NCBI RefSeq assembly: GCF_014207375.1
Contig: NZ_JACHEE010000019.1
Span: 1-62,259, forward strand
Source: Arthrobacter sp. AZCC_0090
GTDB taxonomy: Bacteria; Actinomycetota; Actinomycetes; Actinomycetales; Micrococcaceae
Direction: 5' to 3'
Length of the DNA: 62,259 nt
Part shown: positions 34,886 through 42,955 of the stretch, piece after piece
How positions within the stretch are numbered: position 1 is the first letter of the stretch
How the letters are laid out: each line of letters starts with the position of its first letter
Program-made: the position numbers and the translations under genes
The notes under the pieces: model-generated
The model's database searches: none
What the model saw: only the letters and a program-made list of their open reading frames with translations
What the model was told of the DNA's origin: nothing

Positions 34886-35386
34886 ATGACTCTCGACGAT
34901 GTGATCGCACAGCAGGAAATTCGGAATGTGCTGCTCCGTTATTTTCGAGCCATGGACCGCGTGGACAATGAGATCGGTTACTCGATCTTTCACGATGACG
35001 GGGTTGGAGATTACGGGCCTGGTATCTTCTCGGGGCCTGGCCGCGAGCTCATCGAATGGCTGAATGTTTACAACCGCACACTTATTGCGAGCCATCATCA
35101 GATGTCGAACTCGATGATTGAGGTGAATGGCGACCGTGCTGCGAGTGAGACCTACGTCAACGCCACTCTCATTCGCCAGGAGGCCGGGGACTACATCGTG
35201 CGCATCGTCTATGGCCGCTACATCGACAAGCTTTCGAAGCGCGATCGTCGCTGGGCTATCGACAGTCGCTTCTACCGTCGCGACTTCTTCTACGAACAGA
35301 AGGTGGCTGACATCACTATCGGTGAGAGCAGCCCTCGTACCGCAGGCGATCCGTCGTATGCGGTATTCGCCGAGTTGCGGTCTTAG
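34886..35386 (+). CDS. SnoaL-like (NTF2-fold) protein
   Basis: 166 residues from ATG 34886, with AAAGGA seven bases upstream. SnoaL_4 pattern: DVIAQQEIRNVLLRYFRAMDR, DDGVGDYGPG, HHQMSNSMIEVNGDRA, then SRFYRRDFFYE. This subgroup includes aromatic-ring dioxygenase beta-like and steroid-type isomerase folds. No partner oxygenase alpha subunit is present. First gene right of operator site 1, read away from the metallo-hydrolase. Confidence 0.8.
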   Translation: MTLDDVIAQQEIRNVLLRYFRAMDRVDNEIGYSIFHDDGVGDYGPGIFSGPGRELIEWLNVYNRTLIASHHQMSNSMIEVNGDRAASETYVNATLIRQEAGDYIVRIVYGRYIDKLSKRDRRWAIDSRFYRRDFFYEQKVADITIGESSPRTAGDPSYAVFAELRS

Positions 35387-35765
35387 CTGGGGTGCAGTTT
35401 GCGGGGTCTCGCGGTCGGCGCGAGATCTTGCGCCCGAGCGAAGCCAGCCACCGCAGGGTGTCTGGCCGCAGTCCGACCCAGGCGGCAGCTATGACCACGA
35501 TTGATCCCGCGAGGATCGCGAAGCCCCACCAACTCTGATCGTCGCGAACCGCCCACATGTGGTTGAAATTTGCGATCGCGCCCGTTGCAAACGCGAGCGT
35601 CACATGCACAACGATGAACGCGACGAAGAACACCATCACGGCGAAATGCAGGCGCCTGGCGACAGCAACGGGAAACCCCCGAAGAGGCCGCATTCGGGAA
35701 GATGTCCCACGACTGCGGAGTTGCGCGCTGCCACTGCCGCGTCGTAACCGGGCGTGGCAGCGCAA
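35316..35765 (-). pseudogene. Fragment of a cytochrome b561-like membrane protein
   Basis: The leftward frame contains two membrane helices (FAVMVFFVAFIVVHVTLAF and WWGFAILAGSIVVIAAAWVG) with NFNHMWAVRDDQS between them, as in the last two helices of cytochrome b subunits of molybdo-oxidoreductases. The N-terminal helices and their haem histidines are missing, and the first 35 residues look like read-through of unrelated DNA. It overlaps the end of the NTF2-like gene. Probably a piece left by rearrangement. Confidence 0.6.
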
Positions 35766-35907
35766 TCTGCTGACTTCGCCTTACTTGCGTATCGCGGGTG
35801 GCACTGACGAGATTCAGCGCAACATCATTGCCGAACGGATTCTCGGGTTGCCCGCCGACAAGGGCGACAATCGCCGGCTGCCATTCAATCAGTTGGTGCG
35901 CGGATGA
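35750..35907 (+). pseudogene. C-terminal fragment of an acyl-CoA dehydrogenase gene
   Basis: The frame reads LRIAGGTDEIQRNIIAERIL and then GLPADKGDNRRLPF to a TGA, the canonical C-terminus of acyl-CoA dehydrogenases. Everything before it is missing and is replaced by the cytochrome b fragment on the other strand. The fragment ends 24 bases before operator site 2. Confidence 0.8.
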
Positions 35908-35931
35908 TTGGCAATCTCACTCTGGAAGTAT

Positions 35932-35950
35932 TAGTTAGCTATGTGTAGTA
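35932..35950. promoter_or_regulatory. Cluster 2 operator site 2
   Basis: TAGTTAGCTATGTGTAGTA fits the consensus fully. It lies 47 bases upstream of the VOC gene; TAGTAT inside it could also serve as a -10 box. Confidence 0.65.
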
Positions 35951-35996
35951 TTTGTCTATCGCTCCACCGAGCGTGCGCTTTTCACAGGAGGAAGCA

Positions 35997-36524
35997 ATGT
36001 CATCAAAGCCGATGCTGAAGCTTTATCACACCGGAATCATCGTCGACAGTCTGCAGAACGCGATGGACACGATGGGACCGGCACTCGATCTGATGTGGGC
36101 GCCGCCGCGCACGTCGACGGTCCCGATGCTCTGCCCTGATGGCGTGGTCGGGCGTGAGGTGCGGTTCACTTATTCGCTGCAGGGCCCGCATTACATCGAG
36201 CTTCTCGAGCAGATCGACGCGACGCCCTACCTCAATCTCACGGGTGGTCGGCGCGTTCACCACCTCGGCTATTTCACCGATGACCTGGTGGGTGCGGCAG
36301 CGGATCTCGAGCGCCGCGGATACCGTCGCGAGCTGTCGGGCGTCGACGAGAACGGCGGAATCGCCAGGGCGACATTCCACTACAACGCCGAAGCGCCCGG
36401 TATGTGGATCGAGCTCGTTTCCCACGAGATCGCCGCAGAGATCGGCGACTGGATCCGCGAGGCAGCCGAGGCGAACGGCGTTCCCTTCCAAGATCCGTTT
36501 GCGTTGCCCGCGAAGACGGCATGA
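35997..36524 (+). CDS. VOC superfamily (glyoxalase-fold) protein
   Basis: 175 residues, strong AGGAGGAAGCA before ATG 35997. Two beta-alpha-beta-beta-beta units: LYHTGIIVDSLQNAMD with HYIELLEQ, then VHHLGYFTDDLVGAA with MWIELVSHE. His and Glu at those places are the usual metal ligands of epimerases, lyases and dioxygenases of the fold. Related to methylmalonyl-CoA epimerase-type proteins but not clearly one. The P450 gene follows 10 bases after its stop, so it may act on the hydroxylated product. Confidence 0.82.
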   Translation: MSSKPMLKLYHTGIIVDSLQNAMDTMGPALDLMWAPPRTSTVPMLCPDGVVGREVRFTYSLQGPHYIELLEQIDATPYLNLTGGRRVHHLGYFTDDLVGAAADLERRGYRRELSGVDENGGIARATFHYNAEAPGMWIELVSHEIAAEIGDWIREAAEANGVPFQDPFALPAKTA

Positions 36525-36534
36525 GGTTCTGGCG

Positions 36535-37818
36535 ATGACACCCAAGTCAGGGATGACTCCCAAGTCAGGTCTGCCGCTTCTAGAGCGAGTGCAGTTGCTC
36601 CTGGCCGGCGACTCCGAAATGCTCGCCGACCCCTTTCCCACCTGGAACCAACTTCGTGAGCAGCACCCGGTCTGGCGACTTCACGATGCGGTGGTCTTGA
36701 GTCGGTACAAGGATGTGCGTGAGCTGCTGGGTGACGACAACGTGCTCTACAGCAGGGCGGCGACCAAGCACTCGCGACGGTACGAAGAGGCTCGCGAGCG
36801 GTTTTCGCCAGAGGGGCGTGAAGCATTCGACTACGTGCTCGACCAGGAGTTCCAGCAGTTGGTACGACTCGACCCGCCCGATCATCCGCGCATCAAGTCG
36901 CTCGTTCAGCCTCCGTTTGCGATTCGTTCGCTGAAGGCTGAGATGGACGAGAAAGTAATGGCGCGTGTCACGCAGGGTCTCGACGAACTCGCTGTTGTCG
37001 ATGGCGCCGTCGACTTCAAACGATTTGCGTATACGCTGCCCCTCACCGTGCTTGGCGACCTGCTGGGCATCCCGCTCGGCGATCTTGAGCAGATCCATGA
37101 GTGGGCGAAGCGGATCGCGGAGAACAAGTTCAACGCCGATTCGGAAGAGTCGGCGATCGAGGGGGCCCAGGCGTATGCCGGGCTGATGGATTACATCGAG
37201 TTACTGCTCGAACGCCAAAGGGAATCCGGGGCAACCACCGGTCTCATCGCGGCGCTGATCGATTCCGAGCGTTCGGGTCTGATGACCCACGACGAGTCGA
37301 AGGCGATGGTCGCGTTGATGATCTTCGCCGGCCACGAAACAACCAGCAATCTGCTGACAATCGGCATGCTCAGCCTGCTGACCCACCGCGACCAGTGGGA
37401 TGGCCTCGTCGCAGAACCGGACCTGGCGGCGAAGGCAGTCGAAGAGCTCACCCGGTTCGTCACACCCGCCCACTTCCTGCCGTACGTTGCTGCGCAGTCG
37501 AGGGTCATCGACGGGGTGCAGATCGAGGTCGGCGATACGGTCATTGGAGTGCTCGCAGCAGCGAACCGCGATCCCTCTGTGTTCACTGACCCGGATTCGC
37601 TCGACATCCAGCGAAAAGAGAGCCGGATGCACATCGGGTTCGGTATGGGAACGCACTCTTGCCTTGGGGCGGGTCTGGCCCGCATGGAGGCCGTCGCATT
37701 GTTCCGCCAGATGGCGGAGCGGTTCCCAGAGGCGACGCTGGCCGAAGACTCGTTCGAATGGGGCGGTCGATCGCTGAGGACGCCGCTGACGCTGCCGCTG
37801 GTGCTGAACGCCAAATGA
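36535..37818 (+). CDS. Cytochrome P450 (bacterial class I)
   Basis: 427 residues. I-helix FAGHETTSNLL with the oxygen-activating Thr pair, K-helix EELTR (ExxR), haem loop FGMGTHSCLG with the thiolate Cys376. No membrane anchor, so a soluble enzyme needing a ferredoxin and reductase; the reductase at 39071 is the obvious donor. The start shows the hexapeptide MTPKSG twice (36535 and 36553), with a near-perfect 18-base repeat; either ATG may be used. Coupled to the VOC gene. Substrate unknown; not a family I can name. Confidence 0.92.
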   Translation: MTPKSGMTPKSGLPLLERVQLLLAGDSEMLADPFPTWNQLREQHPVWRLHDAVVLSRYKDVRELLGDDNVLYSRAATKHSRRYEEARERFSPEGREAFDYVLDQEFQQLVRLDPPDHPRIKSLVQPPFAIRSLKAEMDEKVMARVTQGLDELAVVDGAVDFKRFAYTLPLTVLGDLLGIPLGDLEQIHEWAKRIAENKFNADSEESAIEGAQAYAGLMDYIELLLERQRESGATTGLIAALIDSERSGLMTHDESKAMVALMIFAGHETTSNLLTIGMLSLLTHRDQWDGLVAEPDLAAKAVEELTRFVTPAHFLPYVAAQSRVIDGVQIEVGDTVIGVLAAANRDPSVFTDPDSLDIQRKESRMHIGFGMGTHSCLGAGLARMEAVALFRQMAERFPEATLAEDSFEWGGRSLRTPLTLPLVLNAK

Positions 37819-37867
37819 GGATTATGCGGGTCTTCGGACTTTGGCCTGGTCGGATGAATTTCGAGGA

Positions 37868-37887
37868 CCCCGCCGTGGCGGGGATTT
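37868..37887 (+). terminator. Hairpin terminator after the first P450
   Basis: CCCCGCC (37868-37874), two-base loop, GGCGGGG (37877-37883), then ATTT. The tight stem 50 bases after the P450 stop suits a transcript end, though the T run is short. Confidence 0.55.
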
Positions 37888-37952
37888 GAGGGAGGAGCCG
37901 GGGGTCTTCAGGATGAAAACGACATAGCATTACTTTCACCGAAAGCCTAGAC

Positions 37953-38430
37953 ATGTCGCATGTTCTTTGCGGCAGCAGCGTGAGTGCTTGCGCTGCTGCG
38001 TGTGCGTTGTTCAACCCGTCCCGCCCGGACTCCAGGTCGTGGCCATTGAAAGTGCCGATCCGGCCGTCCTGGTGCTGACCGTCGAAGCCGAACCGGAGGC
38101 GCCGGTTGCCAAGAGTGCAACCCGCCGCACCTGTCAGTGATGGTCGAAAACTGAGCCGTTTCGTGGGCCGGCACAATGGCTCAGTTTTCAACCGTCACCG
38201 ACAACGCCGCCGAACAGGCAGTGGATGCCCTGGAGTTGGATGACACGACGGTTTCGGCCTGGACGCGCAGGCTCGGCGTGGACTGGCACGCAGCCTGGGC
38301 CGGCACCAAGGTTGAAGCCGGCAGCTGGGTCGCGGATTCGAAGCGCCTGGAGGAATCAGGACCTGGGAGTGGACGAGCACATCTTGAAGCCGTCGCGCAT
38401 CCGCACACCGACCGTCCGTGACTTCCTAAA
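37953..38430 (+). pseudogene. ISL3-family transposase remnant
   Basis: Pieces in several frames: an N-terminal stretch from 37953, PPGLQVVAIESADPAVLVL from about 38021, then DALELDDTTVSAWTRRLGV and DWHAAWAGTKVEA from 38220, and DLGVDEHILKPSRI near 38365-38405. This order is that of ISL3 transposases, but the zinc-binding middle and the catalytic C-terminal half are missing. The stretch 37888-38490 holds no other gene. A trace of a past insertion between the first P450 and marR. Confidence 0.7.
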
Positions 38431-38490
38431 GATCACACCGGGCAGCGGGACCATGCCTAATTCCGAAGAGCCAGATATGCCGTCTTCGGG

Positions 38491-39003
38491 CTAATCGTCA
38501 GAGGAGGGCGGGGAACTCAGCTGAAGTGTCGTCAGTTTTTCCAGGGCAGGGAGAGCCTGGATGAGTTTGTCGACCTCGTCAGGCGTGAGTTGATTGATGT
38601 GTTCGGTGAGCCAGATCTCGCGCTTCTCGAGCAGCTCGATGCGTTTGGCTTCGCCCAGGGCTGCCAAGCGGATCGACTGCGCGCGGCGGTCGGCGGCCTG
38701 CTCCTCGCGTGAGATGAGGCCGAGTTCGAAGAGGCGATTGAGGGAGCGCGTGACGGCGGGTGGCGTGACACCTTCGCTTTCGGCGAGTTCTTTCGCCGTG
38801 ACCGGTTCGAGGCGGTGAATGGTCATGATCAGCGAGATGAGGGCGTAGGGTAGCCCGTCGTTGTTCTGCTGGCGTAGCAGTCTGCCGAGACGCCCGAGGG
38901 CCATACGCAGGCGAATCAGGTTCGTCTGCGAGATGGGGTTAGCACTGGTCCGAGCGCTTGATGTCATTGGATCGCGCCATAGTTCATAGGGTGTTTTACT
39001 CAC
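38491..39003 (-). CDS. MarR-family transcriptional regulator
   Basis: 170 residues from GTG 39003 (ATG 38967 is possible). Winged HTH: LISLIMTIHRLEPVTAKELAE, TPPAVTRSLNRLFELGLISR, then wing EEQAADRRAQSIRLA, and dimer helices at both ends. The only regulator in cluster 2 and last gene of the leftward CaiB-QOR-HtaA-reductase-MarR series, so it probably controls its own transcription through operator site 3 and the other six copies of the 19-mer. MarR repressors typically let go on binding an aromatic or CoA-thioester ligand. Confidence 0.88.
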   Translation of the reverse strand: MSKTPYELWRDPMTSSARTSANPISQTNLIRLRMALGRLGRLLRQQNNDGLPYALISLIMTIHRLEPVTAKELAESEGVTPPAVTRSLNRLFELGLISREEQAADRRAQSIRLAALGEAKRIELLEKREIWLTEHINQLTPDEVDKLIQALPALEKLTTLQLSSPPSSDD

Positions 39004-39070
39004 TGTTGTGCCCGCGTGGCCGCGCAGCTACGGCAACAATATACGAAGATGTCCATCGGCTGTCCAATCC

Positions 39071-40066
39071 CTAAAGGTCGAGCTTCAGCGGGCATCCCGC
39101 GATCGAACGCGACACACAGATGAACATCGATTTGTTGGCGGCCTTTTCGCTGTCGGTCAGAATCGAGTCGCGATGGTCTGGCAACCCGGCCAAAACAACG
39201 GTTTCGCAGGTGCCGCAGGTGCCTTCGCTGCACGACGAGATCACCGGCAGGTCATTCGCTTCGGCGATTTCCAGAATCGACTTTCCGGCGGGTATGGTCA
39301 GTTTCAGATGGCTGTCGGCGAATTCAACTTCGAAGTCGACGTCGTCTGACTCGTCGATGTTCTTGCTCACGAAGCGCTCGGTGTGCAGGCTATCGACCGG
39401 CCAGTGGGCTGTCGCGGCCTCAAGGTCTGTGAGAAGTGACTCAGGGCCGCAGGCATACACCAGGGTGTCTGGTTGCACCTCGGCGAAGTAGGCGGCGAAG
39501 TCCATCCGGCCGTCGGTGTCTCCAGTCACGACTTTTACTCGGTCGCCGTGGTGGGCGAGCTCTTCGACGAAGGCCATCGAGGAACGTGAACGGCCCGCGT
39601 AGACGAGGTTCCAGTCTAAGGCGTTCTGCTCGGCCGCTTCGATCATCGGAACGATCGGCGTGATGCCAATGCCGCCGGCGACGAAGACATAGTTCTTTGA
39701 GGGATGCAAGACGAAGTGGTTGCGCGGCAGGCTGACCGTCACCGGCGAGCCCACGGCGATGCGTTCGTGCACGGCGTGAGAACCCCCGCGTCCTTCAGCC
39801 TCCTTGAGGATGCTCACCCGCCACTTCTCGGTGTCGGCCGAACTCGACGAAAGCGAATACTGCCGAATCAAGTCGTCGCCGAGGTGCAGATCGATGTGCG
39901 ACCCCGGCGTCCACGGCGGCAGGGCGCCCCCGTCGGGGTCGACGAGGGTGAGCGAGACGACGCCGTCTGCTTCGACCGTTCGGGCGGTTACGACGAGCGA
40001 GAGTCGGGCGTTGGGGTCGTTCGGGACCTCTCGCTCTGTGATGTGTTCTGCCAGAGTTGGCATCAT
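39071..40066 (-). CDS. Phthalate-dioxygenase-reductase-type flavin/2Fe-2S reductase
   Basis: 331 residues in the PDR/VanB order: flavin domain (WTPGSHIDLHLG, RQYSLSS), NAD domain (FVAGGIGITPIVPMIE, VYACGPESLL) and a C-terminal plant-type ferredoxin with C279, C284, C287 (CSEGTCGTC) and C317. It passes electrons from NADH to an oxygenase. No Rieske oxygenase lies in the window, so one or both P450s are the probable partners, an arrangement known for some self-contained reductase/P450 pairs. It starts 36 bases after the HtaA-domain gene on the same strand. Confidence 0.9.
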   Translation of the reverse strand: MMPTLAEHITEREVPNDPNARLSLVVTARTVEADGVVSLTLVDPDGGALPPWTPGSHIDLHLGDDLIRQYSLSSSSADTEKWRVSILKEAEGRGGSHAVHERIAVGSPVTVSLPRNHFVLHPSKNYVFVAGGIGITPIVPMIEAAEQNALDWNLVYAGRSRSSMAFVEELAHHGDRVKVVTGDTDGRMDFAAYFAEVQPDTLVYACGPESLLTDLEAATAHWPVDSLHTERFVSKNIDESDDVDFEVEFADSHLKLTIPAGKSILEIAEANDLPVISSCSEGTCGTCETVVLAGLPDHRDSILTDSEKAANKSMFICVSRSIAGCPLKLDL

Positions 40067-40102
40067 TCCTACTTCCTATGTGACGGGATGCTTGTGGTGA
40101 GT

Positions 40103-40588
40103 TCAGCGCTGGGCGTAGACCACGGTGACCGGGTCCATCGCGCTGCCGCTTTCGTATTGCCGATTGAAGACGCCGATCGCCTCGACCGCCAGGGTCGAGG
40201 CGATGTCTACCCAGATGTTTGATCCGTCCTCCGTCTCGAGAGTCAAAGTGGCCAAGGCTATGCGCTTTCCTGATGCGGGATCGCGGTCGGGATCAGGAAT
40301 GGTCAGGGCCGCGCCATCGAGACCGATTTCGATCCAAGGGTCGGTGATAGTGACGCTCATCATGCCGAAATGGCCTCTCGCGTGCGCGGTGCCGCTGAAC
40401 TTGAGAACGCCAAATCCAGTTTTGGGATCGAGCTGTGAACCGGGCTGCGCGGGGAACGAAAAACGGCCTAGCCCGCAAACAGTGGCCGGCTCCGCGGCGG
40501 TGATCTCGCCGTCGTCGAGGCCCGAGACGTATTCGATGAACGTGCGCTTGATGCCCCAGTCCAGCGACGCCGGTGAAACGCCGCTCAT
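40103..40588 (-). CDS. HtaA-domain protein without signal peptide
   Basis: 161 residues, almost wholly one HtaA domain: SLDWGIKRTFIEYVSG at the start, FSFPAQPGSQLD, FGVLKFSGTAHARGHFG and MSVTITDPWIEIG. HtaA domains bind haem at the surface of corynebacteria; here there is no signal peptide, lipobox or anchor, so the protein is cytoplasmic. Tyr20 falls where the haem tyrosine is expected, by inference. The start overlaps the quinone reductase stop (ATGA). An upstream in-frame extension lacks homology. A role in haem supply or substrate binding for the P450s is possible. Confidence 0.8.
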   Translation of the reverse strand: MSGVSPASLDWGIKRTFIEYVSGLDDGEITAAEPATVCGLGRFSFPAQPGSQLDPKTGFGVLKFSGTAHARGHFGMMSVTITDPWIEIGLDGAALTIPDPDRDPASGKRIALATLTLETEDGSNIWVDIASTLAVEAIGVFNRQYESGSAMDPVTVVYAQR

Positions 40589-41496
40589 GAGGTCAGCACC
40601 GTTCGACGCCCGAGTCGGTTTTCGAAGGCCATCAGGGCGGTGGCAATGTCGCTGAGCCTGAACACGGAGGGTTCGCCGAGGTTCAGGCTTCCGTCGGCCA
40701 GGTAGCCGAGAAGCGTGGCGAGGTTCGTGCCCGACTCCGGCACGATCACGGTCACGCCAATCGCCCCGTTCGCTCCGACGCTCTCGGGCAGTGTGCCGGG
40801 AACGCAGGTCACGTAGGTTCCGCCGGGCCGAAGGGCGTAGGCGGCGTCGATTCCGGCCGCATCGATAATCGCGCCGAATGAGGATGCCGGAGCTTCGCCT
40901 GTGTAGACCGCCGAAACCGGCCCGACCGAAGCGAGCGCGTCGCCCTGGGCATGGGTTCGAACCAGAGCATGAACCTCGACGCCGAGCCTCGCCAACAATT
41001 GAACGACACAACTGCCGACCGCTCCGGCCGCGCCGACGACGAGAACAGCCTGATCCGGTATGGGGCCGAGCTCGTCGACCGCCTTCAGCGCGGTGAGACC
41101 AGCCAAGGGCAGCTGAGCGAGCACGGTGGGCTCAATTCCTGCCGGTGCCAGGGCAAGTGAGGTCGCGGGCAGCGCGACGAGCTGCGACCATGTTCCCCGA
41201 CCGGTCGAGGCCATCGTTGACATTCCGATAACCCGGTCGCCCACCCTGAATGTGTCGACGTCCGGCGCCACCTTGTCGACGATTCCCACCAGGTCCCAGC
41301 CCAGCGTGAACGGCGACGTTCCGGCACGGGGGGCGATGCGACCGCTGCTGATTTTCACATCAGCAGGGTTGATACTCGAGGCTTCGAAGCCAATCATCAC
41401 TTCACCGGTGCCCAGGATCGGCTCAATGGCCTCTCTGTAGCTGAGCGTTTCACGCCCGCCCGGAAAATCGAATTGCACAGCGTACATCGCGTTCAT
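40585..41496 (-). CDS. Zinc-independent quinone oxidoreductase-like MDR protein
   Basis: 303 residues of the medium-chain dehydrogenase family: GWDLVGIVDKVAPDVD, VGDRVIGM, LAGLTALKAV and cofactor loop VVGAAGAVGSCVVQLL. Zinc-binding cysteines are absent, as in NADPH quinone reductases and enoyl reductases. It could reduce an enone or enoyl-CoA made after hydroxylation. ATGA overlaps join it to CaiB before and HtaA after, so the three are translated together. Confidence 0.87.
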   Translation of the reverse strand: MNAMYAVQFDFPGGRETLSYREAIEPILGTGEVMIGFEASSINPADVKISSGRIAPRAGTSPFTLGWDLVGIVDKVAPDVDTFRVGDRVIGMSTMASTGRGTWSQLVALPATSLALAPAGIEPTVLAQLPLAGLTALKAVDELGPIPDQAVLVVGAAGAVGSCVVQLLARLGVEVHALVRTHAQGDALASVGPVSAVYTGEAPASSFGAIIDAAGIDAAYALRPGGTYVTCVPGTLPESVGANGAIGVTVIVPESGTNLATLLGYLADGSLNLGEPSVFRLSDIATALMAFENRLGRRTVLTS

Positions 41497-42737
41497 CTCC
41501 CGGATCTGTCAGCGCTGAGTTGCAGCGGGGATGCGGCTGCCGCTCCGGTTGTCATCGTGCCGAGCCACTCGTCGAGAATCTCGTCGGAGTGCTGGCCAAG
41601 CAGGGGTGCCGGGCGGCTGGCGGGGGCCGACCATCCACTCATCGTGGCGGCCGAACGCGGCACCGGGTAGACGCCGATGTCGGGGTGGTCGACGTCATCG
41701 AAAAGAGCGCTTCGCCGCACGAGACCGTGTGGGGCTGTCGCCATCTGTTCCACCGAATGGTACTCGCTCCAGAGCACCGAGCTCGCCTCTAGTTGCGCGC
41801 GGGCCTCGTTGCTGTTCAGTCGGGCGAACCAAGGCGCAAAGAGCGCGGAGGCGAGGTCCCGGTATTCGTACCGCACAGCTTCCTCGGCGAAGTTGATGCC
41901 GAGACTCGATTCGATGCCGGCGATGGCATGCTGGGTTCCCGTCAGTGCAACGAGCGCCTTCCAGTGCCGCTCGGTTAGGGCGACGATCATGAATCGGCCG
42001 CCATCGTTCGCCGCGAAGTCGCAGCCGTAGGAGCCGTAGAGCGAATTCCCTTCGCGGAGCCGGTGGGCCCCGTTCACGACGACATCGGCCACATAGCCGA
42101 GTTGGGCGAGGGTGGATGCGGCGACGTCGGCGAGGTTTAGGTGCACCGATTGGCCTAGTCCAGTAGTGCGCCGCAGTCGCTCAGCGGTGAGAACTGCCAG
42201 AGCGGCATGCAGCCCGGCGAGGAGGTCCCAGGCGGGCAGAACGTGGTTGACCGGCTCTTTCGTGTTCACGGGGCCGGTGATGAACGGCAGGCCCGTTTCG
42301 GCGTTGATGGTGTAGTCGACTGCCGAGGAGCCATCGCTTCGGCCGGCGAGGTGAACGTGGATGAGATCAGGGCGAACCTGGCGGAGCTCCTCGTACGAGA
42401 GCCAGTTCTGCCCCACCGCGTTGGTGACGACGATGCCATGGCCCTGCCCGCCGACGCTCAGGAGCCGGCGCACCGTGGACTTGCCCTCTTCTGACCGTAG
42501 GTCGAGTTCGAGTGACCTCTTTCCCCGGTTGAGGCCAGCCCAGTAGAGACTGGTCCCGTTGGGCGCGAGCGGCATCCGGCGGGTGTCGGGAGCCCCTCCT
42601 CGGGGGTCGATGCGAATGACGTCGGCACCCAGTTGGGCCAGCGTCATCGTCGCGGAGGGACCCGCTACATAACTCGACAGATCGACGATGTGCAGGTCGG
42701 CGAGGGGGCCGTTCGAGGCCCGTTGGGGGGAGTCCAC
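41493..42737 (-). CDS. CaiB/BaiF-type CoA transferase (class III)
   Basis: 414 residues, GTG start with CGGAGG ahead. Family landmarks: LHIVDLSSYVAGPSATMTLAQ, GADVIRIDPRGG, LNRGKRSLELDL and the mid-chain YTINAETGLPFI region. The usual catalytic Asp that follows about 40 residues after L-I-x-x-x-x-x-x-G is not obvious in this sequence, where the loop reads LAGRSDGSSAVDYTINAE; the Asp in that loop may serve. It moves CoA between acids. First gene of the leftward operon that ends in marR. Confidence 0.83.
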   Translation of the reverse strand: MDSPQRASNGPLADLHIVDLSSYVAGPSATMTLAQLGADVIRIDPRGGAPDTRRMPLAPNGTSLYWAGLNRGKRSLELDLRSEEGKSTVRRLLSVGGQGHGIVVTNAVGQNWLSYEELRQVRPDLIHVHLAGRSDGSSAVDYTINAETGLPFITGPVNTKEPVNHVLPAWDLLAGLHAALAVLTAERLRRTTGLGQSVHLNLADVAASTLAQLGYVADVVVNGAHRLREGNSLYGSYGCDFAANDGGRFMIVALTERHWKALVALTGTQHAIAGIESSLGINFAEEAVRYEYRDLASALFAPWFARLNSNEARAQLEASSVLWSEYHSVEQMATAPHGLVRRSALFDDVDHPDIGVYPVPRSAATMSGWSAPASRPAPLLGQHSDEILDEWLGTMTTGAAAASPLQLSADRSGR

Positions 42738-42766
42738 GAGAACCTCCGTGTGTCGCGATGAACTAT

Positions 42767-42785
42767 TCGTAAACTAGGTTAACTG
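42767..42785. promoter_or_regulatory. Cluster 2 operator site 3
   Basis: On the - strand CAGTTAACCTAGTTTACGA: TTAAC-N3-GTTTA, the weakest match of the seven, with first base C and last three bases deviating. It lies 30 bases upstream of the CaiB start and forms GTAAAC-TAG-GTTAAC when read on +. Confidence 0.45.
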
Positions 42786-42892
42786 TACATCGATCGACGC
42801 GGTTGTCGACATGAATTTTTTCCGGATCAAACATCTAAGTTCATTCGCCAAGGCTATTGACTCCGGATTTTTTTGATGTACGTTTGCTCAAA

Positions 42893-42911
42893 CACTTAAC
42901 GACGCTAACTA
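42893..42911. promoter_or_regulatory. Cluster 2 operator site 4
   Basis: On the - strand TAGTTAGCGTCGTTAAGTG, matching all fixed positions but the last. It lies 45 bases upstream of the ABC importer operon, within an AT-rich divergent region that also holds site 3. Confidence 0.6.
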
Positions 42912-42955
42912 GTTCTGTCGGAAGGCGTTTTGTACTTACAAAGGAGTGAGTGTCT

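Noticed and set aside
36139..36534. An N-terminal extension of the first P450
   Set aside because: It lies within the VOC gene and has no P450 features; ATG 36535 gives a normal P450 length.
39071..40066. Reductase as part of a Rieske dioxygenase
   Set aside because: No Rieske alpha-subunit motif is found in the window; the NTF2-like proteins alone do not make a dioxygenase, so the P450s are better partners.
40103..41011. A 302-residue version of the HtaA-domain protein
   Set aside because: The upstream half overlaps the quinone reductase gene, is Arg-rich and lacks homology; the HtaA domain begins right after the ATGA-coupled start at 40588.
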